This document shows, piece by piece, positions 7,901 to 16,124 of a DNA stretch of 64,000 nucleotides. Origin of the DNA: Comamonadaceae bacterium (GTDB lineage: Bacteria > Pseudomonadota > Gammaproteobacteria > Burkholderiales > Rhodocyclaceae). Location: positions 1 to 64,000 of the forward strand of contig JANLJE010000017.1 in the NCBI GenBank assembly GCA_029255645.1, in the 5' to 3' direction. Each line of letters begins with the position of its first letter. The first letter of the stretch is position 1. The notes under the pieces were generated by a model. That model ran no database searches. It had not been told where the DNA came from and worked only from the letters and a program-made list of their open reading frames with translations. Both the position numbers and the translations under genes were made by a program.

Positions 7901-8397
7901 GGCAGCAGGGCCTGCACCTGGCGTTCGAAGACGGCTTCGCTCGCCTCCCCCACCAGCTTCGCCCGGACCCGGCCCTGGGCATCGATGAAGTAGGTGGTGG
8001 GCAGGCCCACGACGCCGTAACGCTTGGCGATGGCGGCATCCGGGTCGAGCAGCACCGGGTAGGTGATGCCGATCTGCTGGCTGAAGGCGGCGGCGCTGGC
8101 TTCGTCCTGCCCGGTGTTGATGGCAAGCACGATCAGACCGCGCTCCCGATAGCGGCGATAGACCCGTTCGATGGCCTGCATCTCGCCCTTGCAGTAAGGG
8201 CACCAGTCGGCCCAGAAGCGGATCACCAGCGGCCGGCCGGCGTAATCGGCGGGAAAATCCGTGTCCCGGCCATCCAGGATGCGGCTGTGAAAGGCGGGGG
8301 CCGGCTCGCCCAGGTTGAGCTTCGGGGCTTCCCGGCCGCAGGCGCCAAGGCCAAGGAGCAGGCCAAGGAGAAGGATCGGGGCAAGCAGGCGGCGCAT
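7897..8397 (-). CDS. TlpA/ResA-like thioredoxin lipoprotein
   Basis: This 166-aa periplasmic thioredoxin-fold protein starts with a lipoprotein leader, LLLGLLLGLGACG, placing the acyl-anchored Cys at about residue 20. The redox motif is FWADWCPYCKGEM, followed by GVVGLPTTYFIDAQGRV with the conserved cis-Pro. Such proteins keep copper-site cysteines of NosL, SCO and oxidase subunits reduced, or reduce them for metal loading. It shares TGATG with the upstream membrane protein and ATGA with the Cys-rich gene. Partners are inferred from the neighbourhood. Confidence 0.9.
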   Translation of the reverse strand: MRRLLAPILLLGLLLGLGACGREAPKLNLGEPAPAFHSRILDGRDTDFPADYAGRPLVIRFWADWCPYCKGEMQAIERVYRRYRERGLIVLAINTGQDEASAAAFSQQIGITYPVLLDPDAAIAKRYGVVGLPTTYFIDAQGRVRAKLVGEASEAVFERQVQALLP

Positions 8398-9410
8398 CAG
8401 TGCTCCAGAAGGATCAGGCGGGATTGCCAGATGATGCCGACGGCCAGGCCGGAAAACGACACCAGGGCGAGCAGGGCGACCCAGGCCAGGCGCTGGGCGA
8501 GCGGCGGCACCAGGGCGGCGAGGCTGGGGTGGCGGCAAAACGGCTGCAGCACCCCGACGCCGATGCCGGCGGCACAGCCGAGGAACAGGGGCAGATAGAG
8601 GGCATAGCCGAGGTAGCCGTATTCCGGCTTGAGGAGGCAGAAGGGGCAATGGTGGTGCGGGTGTTCGTAGATGTAGAGGGAGAGGAAGGAGAGGATGCCG
8701 ATGATGGCCGCGGGAAACGCCAGCAGGGCGGCAAGGCCGGCAAACATGCCGTTAGCCCGGCCAGGGGCGGAACTGAGGGCATGACGGCCCAGGGCGGCGA
8801 TGGCCAGAGCCAGGCTGCCAAAGCAAAAGCCCATGGCAAGGCGCGGCTCGATCGCCGCCATTTCCCCGGAGATGCCGCGGCTTTCCCCCGAGAACAGGCT
8901 GCCGCAGCAGGAGGTGATGACATCGCTGCGAAGGCCCTCGAAGTAGGCGAGCTGAAGGCCGAAGCTCAGGGCGAGGAGCGGCAGCAAAACGAGCAGCAGG
9001 GCGTACTTGAGGCGCACGAGGGGATAGTCGCGGGCCTGATTGTCGAGATGGTTGATGAGTAGCCACTGGCTGGCGGCAAAGAACACGGCGATCTGCGCGG
9101 TGAGGGCGGGAAAGCCCCAGGCATTGACCTGCAGGCTGCCCACGGCGCACATGGCACCCACGAAGCTTTCCGCCATGCGGTCGGCGTTGAAGACGAAGAG
9201 CAGCAGGGCGGCAAGCTGCATGCCCAGCACCAGCCCCACCAGGGCAGAAAAGAGATAGGTGCGGCGCTCCATGGCGAGCTGCTTTTCGCTGCCGCTGGCA
9301 AGATCCCAGTCACGCAGGATCTGCCAGGCAAAGGGGGCGGCAAGGCCGAGGGCGGCGACCCCCAGGCCGGCGGCCAGCAGCAGGGCGATGATGGCAGGCT
9401 GAAACAACAT
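8397..9410 (-). CDS. Polytopic membrane protein of the copper cluster
   Basis: This 337-aa protein has about eight predicted membrane helices, from AIIALLLAAGLGVAALGLA at the N-terminus to ALVSFSGLAVGIIW at the C-terminus. Two metal-suggestive loops stand out: SDVITSCCGSLFSG and YIYEHPHHHCPFCLLKPEYG, the latter with three consecutive His and a CPFC pair. No transporter family is recognised. It lies between the ABC ATPase and the TlpA gene, with 1-nt overlaps on both sides, and probably takes part in copper or thiol handling at the periplasmic face. Confidence 0.75.
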   Translation of the reverse strand: MLFQPAIIALLLAAGLGVAALGLAAPFAWQILRDWDLASGSEKQLAMERRTYLFSALVGLVLGMQLAALLLFVFNADRMAESFVGAMCAVGSLQVNAWGFPALTAQIAVFFAASQWLLINHLDNQARDYPLVRLKYALLLVLLPLLALSFGLQLAYFEGLRSDVITSCCGSLFSGESRGISGEMAAIEPRLAMGFCFGSLALAIAALGRHALSSAPGRANGMFAGLAALLAFPAAIIGILSFLSLYIYEHPHHHCPFCLLKPEYGYLGYALYLPLFLGCAAGIGVGVLQPFCRHPSLAALVPPLAQRLAWVALLALVSFSGLAVGIIWQSRLILLEH

Positions 9411-10084
9411 CAGTCGGCCACCACCCGGCCGTCACGCAGGGCCACGCGCCGGTTTATCAGGGGGGATTCGAGCACCAGGGGGTCGTGGCTGCTGAGCAGC
9501 ACGGTGCGCCCGGCGCGGCTCAATTCGCCGAGGATGGCGAGAAACTCGCGCGACAAGGCCGTATCCAGGTTGGCCGTCGGTTCATCCGCCACCAGGATGG
9601 GCGGGTCGTTGATCAAGGCCCGGGCAATGGCCACCCGCTGCTGCTCTCCGCCGGAGAGCCATTCCACCTGGGCATCGGCCCGGTGCGTGAGGGCAAACTG
9701 GGCGAGCAGGGCATCCGCCCGCGCCCGCAGCTGCCGGTACGGCGGCGCCAGGGGGTAGGCCGGCAGCATCACGTTGTCCCGCGCCGAAAGGCCCTTGATC
9801 AGGTTGAACTGCTGGAAGACGAAGCCGAAATGGCGGCGCCTGAGTGCGGTGAGAAAACGCTCGGGCAGGCCCGAGATGTCTTCCCCGTTCAGGCGGATGC
9901 GGCCGCGGGTGGGCCGGGCAAGGCAGCCGATCAACGCCAAAAGCGTGGTCTTGCCGGAGCCGCTCGGCCCCATGAAGGCCGTCACCTGGCCGCGCTCGAG
10001 AGCAAGGCTGATCCCCTGGATCGCCCAGTATTCGTTCGGCCGGCCCTGATTGAAGGCCTTGTGCAGGTCGACGATTTCGATCAT
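9410..10084 (-). CDS. ABC transporter ATP-binding protein (LolD/MacB type)
   Basis: This 224-aa ATPase has Walker A GPSGSGKTTLL at about residues 40-50, the Q-loop in FVFQQFNLI, signature LSGGEQQRVAIARAL, Walker B ILVADEPTANLD and the switch His in LLSSHDP. The sequence type is that of LolD/MacB/FtsE ATPases that power FtsX-fold permeases by mechanotransmission. It overlaps the downstream membrane protein by 1 nt and the permease stop by 4 nt. The substrate is unknown; in nos clusters the ABC module is NosDFY, but no NosD is present here. Confidence 0.9.
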   Translation of the reverse strand: MIEIVDLHKAFNQGRPNEYWAIQGISLALERGQVTAFMGPSGSGKTTLLALIGCLARPTRGRIRLNGEDISGLPERFLTALRRRHFGFVFQQFNLIKGLSARDNVMLPAYPLAPPYRQLRARADALLAQFALTHRADAQVEWLSGGEQQRVAIARALINDPPILVADEPTANLDTALSREFLAILGELSRAGRTVLLSSHDPLVLESPLINRRVALRDGRVVAD

Positions 10085-11217
10085 GCGCGCATCACCGCGT
10101 CCGGGTCGGTGATCGCCGCGCGCCAGATGGGAACCAGCACCGCGGCGGTGTAGGGAAAGACGGTGAAGAAGAACAGGGTGGCGAGTTGCAGGCCATCGAC
10201 CTCAGGCGTCAGGCGAAAATGGGGGTAGAGCACCGCCCAGCCCTGCAGTACCGGCCGGAACAGCGCCCCGTCCAGGTGAAAGACATGCACCCAGGCGGCC
10301 AGGTAGCCGAGCAAGAAGGCCGCGAGGGAGATCAGCCCCCCTTCCCAGAACTTCATGCGCAGCACATCGCCGCTTTCCCAGCCGATCGCCTTGAGGATGC
10401 CGATCTCGCGCCGCTCCTCGGCAGAGAGGCCGGAAGCCTTGTCCCAGGCGAAGATGGCAAAGGCCAGGAGCGCCCCGGACAGCACCGTGAGCACCATGCC
10501 TTCGCGCCAGTCGAACAGGGCGGCGTAGGTGCGCTGCACCTCCTCGCGCAGGATCGGGCGGGCATCGGGCAGGGCCGCCGCGAGCTTGGCCGCGACGTTG
10601 CGCACTTCCAGGGGATTGGCCACCGTGAGGGTGATGTCGGTGTAGTGGCCGGCGGGAAAATCGAAGAAGGCGCGAAAATCCCCGGCCCCCAGGAGCACCA
10701 GGTCGGCGCTCATCAGCTCGCTGGCCTGGGGCAGCACTTCGGCGACCTTGAAGGTGAACAGGCGGCCCGAATAGCTGCGAAAGGAAATCAGGTTGCCCGC
10801 CACGAGGCCGCGCTCCCGGGCCATGGCCGGACCGATGACGATCTCGCCTGCGGCAAGCGGCCGCGCCTCGGGGACCATGAAGGTGTAGTTGGCCTTGACC
10901 ACCGGGTCGTAGTAATAGCCCCAGAGCCGGGCCTGGATCTTCTGCACGCCGCGGATGCGGCCGATCCGCTCCAGGTAGCCGGGAGGAATCAGGTCCTGGC
11001 GGCCGGCCACCAGCCGCTGCAGGATCACTTCCGGCGATTCGGCGAGCACCCGTTTCGCTTCCTGGCGCAGGCCATGGGTAAACAGCATCACCGAGGCGAG
11101 CACGAACACCAGCAGGCTATAGACGGCGAGCAGGCCGAGGTTGCGCACCTTGCGCCGCCCCATCGCGGCGAGGCTGAAGTCGATCAGGTAGCGTTGCCTG
11201 CGGAACCCGTCAGTCAT
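10081..11217 (-). CDS. FtsX/MacB-type ABC permease
   Basis: This 378-aa permease has an N-terminal helix (LGLLAVYSLLVFVLASVMLF), a periplasmic domain of about 200 residues, and then three helices beginning at MVLTVLSGALLAFAIFAWDKA. The loop SAEERREIGILKAIGWESGDVLRMKFWEG is the FtsX-family coupling region. With the ATPase it forms one half of a type VII ABC complex, which acts on envelope substrates rather than importing solutes. Its stop overlaps the ATPase start by 4 nt and its start overlaps the preceding gene by 8 nt. Confidence 0.88.
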   Translation of the reverse strand: MTDGFRRQRYLIDFSLAAMGRRKVRNLGLLAVYSLLVFVLASVMLFTHGLRQEAKRVLAESPEVILQRLVAGRQDLIPPGYLERIGRIRGVQKIQARLWGYYYDPVVKANYTFMVPEARPLAAGEIVIGPAMARERGLVAGNLISFRSYSGRLFTFKVAEVLPQASELMSADLVLLGAGDFRAFFDFPAGHYTDITLTVANPLEVRNVAAKLAAALPDARPILREEVQRTYAALFDWREGMVLTVLSGALLAFAIFAWDKASGLSAEERREIGILKAIGWESGDVLRMKFWEGGLISLAAFLLGYLAAWVHVFHLDGALFRPVLQGWAVLYPHFRLTPEVDGLQLATLFFFTVFPYTAAVLVPIWRAAITDPDAVMRA

Positions 11218-11611
11218 GGCGGGGCGGCGCCACCAGGGAGGCGCTGGGAAAATGGTCGAAGCTCATGGGGTGGTCCTGAAAGGGGGCATGTCCGTCGGCC
11301 AGAGCCAGGTGGCGGGTGTAGCGGGCCTCGGTAAAGAGGGCGAGGTCGGTGAGCCCCAGCTCCCGCACCAGGGCCGGGCTCGGGGGGTCCGGCTGCCGCT
11401 CCTGCACGCCGGCCTCGATCCCGGTGGCGCAAAGGCCGGCCAGCCCCAGGGCGAGGCCCGCCAGGGCCAGGGTAGAAGGACGTTGGCTTGCAAGACGTTG
11501 GCTTGCAAGACGTCGGCTCGCAAGGCCTTGGCTTGCAAGACCTTGGCGCAGGCGACGCACCCCCAGACGCTGTCGGCGCAGAAGACTTGCAAGCACGCAA
11601 CGCAGGCTCAT
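11210..11611 (-). CDS. Repeat-containing hypothetical protein
   Basis: This 133-aa protein starts with a basic segment and five copies of a pentapeptide of the form (G/R)LASQ/R at about residues 24-45, encoded by a 15-bp tandem repeat. A hydrophobic helix (LALAGLALGLAGLCATGI) follows, then a polar, probably periplasmic domain of about 65 residues. It is not recognised. It is locked into the operon by ATGA overlap with the SCO gene and 8-nt overlap with the permease. The region LGLTDLALFTEARYTRH and the ending DHPMSFDHFPSASL suggest a conserved C-terminal domain. Confidence 0.65.
   Translation of the reverse strand: MSLRCVLASLLRRQRLGVRRLRQGLASQGLASRRLASQRLASQRPSTLALAGLALGLAGLCATGIEAGVQERQPDPPSPALVRELGLTDLALFTEARYTRHLALADGHAPFQDHPMSFDHFPSASLVAPPRHD
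11479..11538. repeat. 15-bp tandem repeat, four units
   Basis: Two identical units (GACGTTGGCTTGCAA) are followed by two imperfect ones differing at two positions each. The 15-bp period keeps the frame of the coding strand and adds pentapeptides (LASQR-like), so copy number can vary without a frameshift. Confidence 0.9.
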
Positions 11612-12228
11612 GGCTGGCGCTCCGAGCGGTTCGTCAGCTCACTTCTCAGGGCGACGAGGATGTCCGCCGCGGGCGTGCCGAAATCGAGCTTGCGCACGAG
11701 TTTTCCCTGGCTATCGAGCAGCCAGAGCTGGGCGCTGTGATCCACCGCATATTCGCCGTTGGGGCCCGGCGCGCGAGCGACGTAGACGGCCTTGAAGGAT
11801 TGGGCGATGCGGGCCAGCCGTTGCGGCGGCGCCACGAGGCCGAGCATCTCCGGGTGGAAGAAGGCCAGGTACCGGGCCAGGGTGGCGGCATCGTCCCGGG
11901 CCGGGTCTACGCTTACCATCAGGAAGCGGACCTGCTGACGCTCCGCCGGGCCGAGGCGGCTGATGGCCTGAGCCGCCGCCCCGAGATTGGCCGGGCAGAC
12001 ATCGGGACAGTGGGTATAGCCAAAGGCCACGAGGAGCACCTTGCCGCGGAGCCCCTCCAGGGCTTGGGGCCCCTGGCTGGAGGTGAGCACCAGCCCCTCC
12101 GGCTCGGCCCACAGGGCCTCCCCCAGATCGGGGGCGGGAGCGCGGGCATCACAGCCGACCAGGAGGATGGCGAGCGCCGCCAGCCCAAGCCGCCGGGCAA
12201 GGCTCGCGACGGACAAGTGGCCGCCCAT
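11608..12228 (-). CDS. SCO1/SenC-family copper chaperone
   Basis: This 206-aa protein has a lipoprotein-like leader (LGLAALAILLVGCDA) and a thioredoxin fold with the SCO copper site FGYTHCPDVCPANLG, and the distal His in YAVDHSAQLWLLDSQG. SCO proteins bind Cu(I)/Cu(II) with CxxxC plus His and deliver it to CuA sites of cytochrome oxidase; nitrous oxide reductase has the same type of CuA site. Both Cys and the His are intact. The start lies 2 nt past the stop of the small membrane protein gene. Confidence 0.93.
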   Translation of the reverse strand: MGGHLSVASLARRLGLAALAILLVGCDARAPAPDLGEALWAEPEGLVLTSSQGPQALEGLRGKVLLVAFGYTHCPDVCPANLGAAAQAISRLGPAERQQVRFLMVSVDPARDDAATLARYLAFFHPEMLGLVAPPQRLARIAQSFKAVYVARAPGPNGEYAVDHSAQLWLLDSQGKLVRKLDFGTPAADILVALRSELTNRSERQP

Positions 12229-12230
12229 GT

Positions 12231-12419
12231 TCAGAGGCGGCCCGCCGCCCGCATCAGGGCGGCCCGCAGGGCGATGGTGAGGCTGGAACTCAGGCCCACC
12301 CGCTGGGCCAGGGCCGGCACCAGGATCAGGGAGGCAAGGGCAAAACCTGCGCCGAGCAGCAGGGCAGGCATTTCATTCTGGCCAGCCGCGCTGGCGGGCA
12401 TGGATTTTTCTGCTTGCAT
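12231..12419 (-). CDS. Small membrane protein (62 aa)
   Basis: The frame starts at ATG 12419 with GAGGAG about 8 nt upstream and ends 2 nt before the SCO gene. The peptide is MQAEKSMPASAAGQNEMP followed by ALLLGAGFALASLILVPALA, a single hydrophobic helix, and a basic amphipathic tail (ALRAALMRAAG). It is not recognised. The Shine-Dalgarno and the tight spacing on both sides favour a real gene. Confidence 0.6.
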   Translation of the reverse strand: MQAEKSMPASAAGQNEMPALLLGAGFALASLILVPALAQRVGLSSSLTIALRAALMRAAGRL

Positions 12420-12442
12420 GGGGGATGTCTCCTCGAAAGCGA

Positions 12443-12988
12443 TCAGGACTTGCCGGGCCGGCCCCGCTGTTTTCGGGCCGGCAGGATGCCCGCCCGGCGC
12501 AGCTGGCTGACGACCCGGGACACGGTTTCGGTGGTCAGGGCGGTGATTTCCGCCATGTCCCGCCGGGAAGGCAGGGGCATGTCCGCCAGCTGCGGCGCGC
12601 GTCCCCCGGTGAGCAGGAAGAGAAGCCGGGTGACCCGTTCGACGGCCTGGCCGCAGCGCAGGGCCACCACGTCGGCGGCCCGGGTTTCGCTGTGGGTCAG
12701 GGCCGCCAGCAGGGATTCCCCCGCCGGGGCGCCGTCCCCCTCGGGCCAGGGGCTGAGCACGCAATCGGCGAGGGCCGTGGCTTCAAATGTGTAGTGCTGG
12801 AACAGCAGGGTTTCCGCGCCGATCACGTCCCCTTCCACGGCCAGGTTGGCGAACATGGGCTCCACCCCCGGGCCGCTGCGGTCCAGACGCACGGCGCCGC
12901 TGAGCACCCGCCAGGCCTGGCCGGGATTGCCGGCGCCGTAGATGCGGCTGCCGGCCGGGTGGGTTTGAGTCTGTCTTACGCTATTCAT
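12443..12988 (-). CDS. Crp/Fnr-family transcriptional regulator
   Basis: This 181-aa regulator has a cNMP-binding-like N-terminal beta-barrel (YGAGNPGQAWRVLSGAVRL, then EGDVIGAETLLF) and a C-terminal winged helix with PSRRDMAEITALTTETVSRVVSQLRRAGIL, the Crp-type helix-turn-helix. It lacks the N-terminal cysteine cluster of FNR, so it is not an oxygen-sensing Fe-S protein; a haem or copper/NO-responsive branch (Dnr-like) is possible. It is shorter than typical Crp (about 210 aa). It lies 56 nt downstream of the receptor stop and may act on the FNR-type site at 15650-15663. Confidence 0.9.
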   Translation of the reverse strand: MNSVRQTQTHPAGSRIYGAGNPGQAWRVLSGAVRLDRSGPGVEPMFANLAVEGDVIGAETLLFQHYTFEATALADCVLSPWPEGDGAPAGESLLAALTHSETRAADVVALRCGQAVERVTRLLFLLTGGRAPQLADMPLPSRRDMAEITALTTETVSRVVSQLRRAGILPARKQRGRPGKS

Positions 12989-13044
12989 CGTTCTGTTCCT
13001 CCGGAAAAGCCGCCCTGCCCGCAGGCGCAGGCGGCGGGGAAGCC

Positions 13045-15111
13045 TCAGTCCAGGGCGATCTGGGCCTTCAGCCAGACGCTGCGGCCCGGTTCGTTGACCC
13101 GGGTGATCTGGTCGTAGCCGGCGACCATGGCGCCGCCGCGGCTGATGAATTCGGCATAGGTCTTGTCAAACAGGTTGTCCACCCCGAAGGTGATGCGGGT
13201 GTCCTTGTTCCAGCGGTAGCCGCCGTTCACCGAGAACACGCCGAAGCCGCCGCTTTCTCCCAGATCCTGGCCGACGATGTTGCCTTCGTTGAGGGCATAA
13301 CGGTTCTGGCGGGCGACGAGGCGCAGCAGGGCCCCGGCCGACCACTTGCCGCCATCCCAGTCGAGGCCGAAGCGGCCTTCCAGGGGGGGGATCTGGCCCA
13401 GGGCGTGGTCGTCCGTGTCGTTTTCGCCGCGCACATAGGCGAGGCTGGCCATGCCCTTCCACTGCGGGCTGAAGGCGTACTGCAGACCGGCTTCGCCGCC
13501 CCAGGTGGTGGCATCGACATTGCGGGCGATGGTGGTGCTGCGGCTTCCCATCCCCATCAGAGCAGGCTTCACATAATTGCTCTGCACCAGGATGTAGTCA
13601 TTGACCTTGCCGTAGAAGGCGGAAACGAAGCTCTGCAGAGGGCCGGATTTCCAGGTGATGCCTAGATCCAGCTGATTGGTTTTTTCCGGGTCGATCTTGT
13701 CGAAGGCAGACAGGCTCGCGCCGTTGTCCTGGCCGGCGGCTTCCTTGTTGAACAGCTCCCAGTAATCCGGCGCCCGTTCGGTGTGGCCCAGGCCCACGTA
13801 GGCGGTGCTGGCTTCGGAAAAATCGTATTCATAACGGGCAAAGCCGCTGTTCAGGGATTCGTCCCGCTGCTTGCCGGCACTGGGATTGGGGCGATTGACC
13901 ATGCCGATGGCGATGGCCTGGCGCTTGTCGTCAGCATCCCACTGGTCATTGCGCAGGCCCGCCACCAGGCGGCTGGCGCCGGTGAGTTGCTGGGTCAGTT
14001 CGCCAAACAGGCCGTACTGTTCGAAATTGGCATCCTCGGCCCGCCCCTGGCTTTTGTAGGAGTTCATGAATTCGCCGCCCATGCCGTTCTTGCGCAGGGT
14101 GTGCTTGTTATTCTGCCAGTCCGCCCCCAGCACCAGCTCGGTCTGGCTGCCGGGCAGCAGGGTGAAGGCCAGGCGGCCGCCGGTGGTCCTGCGGTCGGGG
14201 TTGCTGACCATGGCCAGGGTGCCGGCGGGGCGCTGGCGCAGCTTGTAGTTGTCCATCACATGGTCGACGTAGTTGTAGTAGACCTGGGCCTCGACCTTGT
14301 CCAAGAGGCCGCCCATGTTTTCCTTCTCGAACTTGAGGCCGTAGTTGGTGCGGTCGAACTTGCTGCCGTCCATGCTTCGGTCGGCATAGGCGGCCTCGCC
14401 GTCGCTACGGATGGCGGAAAGCTCGAGGCGGGTATCCTTGTCCGGCGTCCAGCCCAGGATCGCCGTGGCGCTGTGGCGCTCGTATTTGGAATGGACGCGC
14501 TTGCCATCGCCATCCTCGTAATCCTCGGACTGGGCATGGGTGGCGATGCCCTGCACATAGCCCAGGGCATTGCCTCCCTTCACATCCAGGAACTCGTCGT
14601 GGCGGCCAAAGCTCGCCCCGGTCAGGGCGCCCTTCACCTGCCAGCCGGGCTCGGCGAAATAGGTGGGATTGCGCTCGAACAGCACGGTGCCGGCCGAGGC
14701 GCCGGGGCCGTAGCGCACGCTCTGAGGGCCCTTGAGCAGGGTCACCTTGTCGTAGGCATCGGGAAAGATATAGGCGGTGGGCGGGTCCATGCGCATGCCG
14801 CAGCCGCCAAGAATCTGCTCGCCATCCAGGAGGATGTTGAGGCGCGAGGCCGCCATGCCGCGGAACATCGGGTCGCCGTCGGTGCCGCCCTTGCGGATCA
14901 CGCTCATGCCGGGAATGGCCTTCAACAGGCTCGCCCCGTCATTGGCGGGCAGGGGCTGCTGCGGCGCGCGTGGGTCGAAGCTCACTTTTAGAGGAGCGGT
15001 CATGGGGGGCGCCGTGACCACGATCGGTTCGAGCGCAGCCTGGGCGATGGCGGTCAGGGGAAAGGCAGCAGCCATGGCAAGAGCCAGGGCCTCGTTGTGA
15101 GGGATGTTCAT
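13045..15111 (-). CDS. oprC: TonB-dependent copper receptor (OprC/NosA family)
   Basis: This 688-aa outer-membrane receptor has a signal peptide (ALAMAAAFPLTAIAQA), a TonB box-like EPIVVTAP and a plug domain with GASLLKAIPGMSVIRKGGTD. The segment DGEQILGGCGMRMDPPTAY carries the Cys/Met copper-binding residues characteristic of OprC/NosA, which import copper under denitrifying conditions. A 22-strand barrel ends with a terminal aromatic-type strand (GRSVWLKAQIALD). TonB-ExbBD for it are encoded at 0.15-2.1 kb. It lies 97 nt downstream of the DUF2946 gene and is probably driven by the same promoter. Confidence 0.95.
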   Translation of the reverse strand: MNIPHNEALALAMAAAFPLTAIAQAALEPIVVTAPPMTAPLKVSFDPRAPQQPLPANDGASLLKAIPGMSVIRKGGTDGDPMFRGMAASRLNILLDGEQILGGCGMRMDPPTAYIFPDAYDKVTLLKGPQSVRYGPGASAGTVLFERNPTYFAEPGWQVKGALTGASFGRHDEFLDVKGGNALGYVQGIATHAQSEDYEDGDGKRVHSKYERHSATAILGWTPDKDTRLELSAIRSDGEAAYADRSMDGSKFDRTNYGLKFEKENMGGLLDKVEAQVYYNYVDHVMDNYKLRQRPAGTLAMVSNPDRRTTGGRLAFTLLPGSQTELVLGADWQNNKHTLRKNGMGGEFMNSYKSQGRAEDANFEQYGLFGELTQQLTGASRLVAGLRNDQWDADDKRQAIAIGMVNRPNPSAGKQRDESLNSGFARYEYDFSEASTAYVGLGHTERAPDYWELFNKEAAGQDNGASLSAFDKIDPEKTNQLDLGITWKSGPLQSFVSAFYGKVNDYILVQSNYVKPALMGMGSRSTTIARNVDATTWGGEAGLQYAFSPQWKGMASLAYVRGENDTDDHALGQIPPLEGRFGLDWDGGKWSAGALLRLVARQNRYALNEGNIVGQDLGESGGFGVFSVNGGYRWNKDTRITFGVDNLFDKTYAEFISRGGAMVAGYDQITRVNEPGRSVWLKAQIALD

Positions 15112-15208
15112 GAATATTTCTTCGCAAGATCAAGGACCTGACCGTTACGACCGGGCGTGATGGATCAGGCAGAAACGCAGGGCCGAAGGCCGCTGCGCAC
15201 CAGGGGAA

Positions 15209-15613
15209 TCAGGCGAAGGGAAAGGGGGGCGCCCGGGTGGGGGCGTGCCGCTGGTCCGGCATGGCCGGCAGGGCGCCCGTGGCCGCCGCCGGGAGAAAAT
15301 CGGCAGCCGCGGGCCGGGGCAGGAAGAAGGAGAGCGCCACCGCCAGCAGGGGCGGCGGTAGCGAGGAAGCGGTACAGAAGGGGCAATGCTGCCCGGCATT
15401 CTGGGCCGGGGGATATTCGGTGCCATCCGCCGTGATGCGGATGATGCCGGCGGCGGTACAAATTTCGATCACGCCGGAAGTGCTGTTGGCCAGCCGCTCC
15501 GCCGCATGAACACTGCCAATGCCGGAAGCCAGCAGTTGCAGGCACAGGGCCAGCATGCCCAGCAGGGCATACAGGCGGGGGTGGCGACGGAGGGAATGGA
15601 ATTCAGGCGGCAT
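15209..15613 (-). CDS. DUF2946-family protein heading the copper operon
   Basis: This 134-aa protein has basic residues and a hydrophobic leader (RLYALLGMLALCLQLLASGI), then a small domain with GVIEICTAAGIIRI and CPFCTASSLPPPLLAVALSF, the Cys pair and second helix typical of DUF2946 proteins encoded beside copper receptors. Its function is unknown; copper sensing or handling is likely. The ATG at 15613 would lie only about 2 nt from the transcription start predicted from the FNR-type promoter, so the message may be leaderless, or translation may begin at the Met of MLALCLQLL. Confidence 0.75.
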   Translation of the reverse strand: MPPEFHSLRRHPRLYALLGMLALCLQLLASGIGSVHAAERLANSTSGVIEICTAAGIIRITADGTEYPPAQNAGQHCPFCTASSLPPPLLAVALSFFLPRPAAADFLPAAATGALPAMPDQRHAPTRAPPFPFA

Positions 15614-15614
15614 C

Positions 15615-15663
15615 GGCGCGGATTCTAAAAGCCCCGAACCCGCTTGGAAATGATTTATGTCAA
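15615..15663 (-). promoter_or_regulatory. FNR/Dnr-type promoter of the copper operon
   Basis: On the minus strand TTGACATAAATCAT (15650-15663) matches the FNR consensus TTGAT-N4-ATCAA at 8 of 10 positions. A -10 element TAGAAT lies at 15622-15627. With a start about 7 nt beyond the -10, the box is centred at -41.5, the class II activation spacing. The arrangement suggests oxygen- or NO-controlled expression of the copper receptor operon. Confidence 0.6.
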
Positions 15664-15720
15664 CAATTGAGATTTCCGCCCTTGAACTTTCTGCTTCTGC
15701 TACCATCTCACCTTCACAAC

Positions 15721-16084
15721 GGGGGCGACCTGGCTTCGACGTAGGTTGCAAAGCAGCGTTGTGCATGCCGAGGACCAGTTACCTCGTAAAACCACTGGCA
15801 ATCAATAAACGCCAACGACGAGCGTTACGCTCTGGCCGCTTAATCCCGGCTAGCTCTGCACCGGTTTTCTGATGGGCCGGGCTGGGGCAACCTAGCAGCA
15901 GAGTCATTTACAGCAGATAAGGCCCGGTTTTGCTGCGTGATCGGGCACGAAAATTTAGCAGATCGTCTGAAACAAGCCTGTTCGGCCGGCGTGCGAAGAC
16001 TAAAACCCAAATGACCGGACTAAGCATGTAGATCGCGCTGTAGAGTGCTTGCGGACGGGGGTTCGATCCCCCCCGCCTCCACCA
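15721..16084 (+). ncRNA. ssrA: Transfer-messenger RNA (tmRNA)
   Basis: The gene opens with GGGGGCGACCTGGCTTCGAC, the universal tmRNA 5' end. The tag frame at 15811-15840 encodes ANDERYALAA followed by TAA at 15841, a betaproteobacterial-type degradation tag. The 3' end has the T-arm GGTTCGATCCC and an acceptor strand that pairs with the 5' end and ends in encoded CCA (16082-16084). tmRNA frees stalled ribosomes with SmpB and marks the nascent chain for proteolysis. Open frames over this gene on either strand are artefacts. Confidence 0.97.
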
Positions 16085-16089
16085 CACAC

Positions 16090-16124
16090 AAGGGCCCGGA
16101 TAATTCTCCGGGCCCTTTTCTTTT
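16090..16124 (+). terminator. Intrinsic terminator of ssrA
   Basis: AGGGCCCGGA, a TAATTC-type loop and TCCGGGCCCT form a near-perfect 10-bp GC-rich stem followed by TTTCTTTT, 6 nt after the tmRNA CCA end. Confidence 0.92.

Noticed and set aside
7901-8203. Extended frame upstream of the 65-aa Cys-rich gene
   Set aside because: It is antiparallel in frame to the TlpA gene region and adds Arg/Pro-rich shadow sequence; the ATG at 7900 overlaps the TlpA stop exactly.
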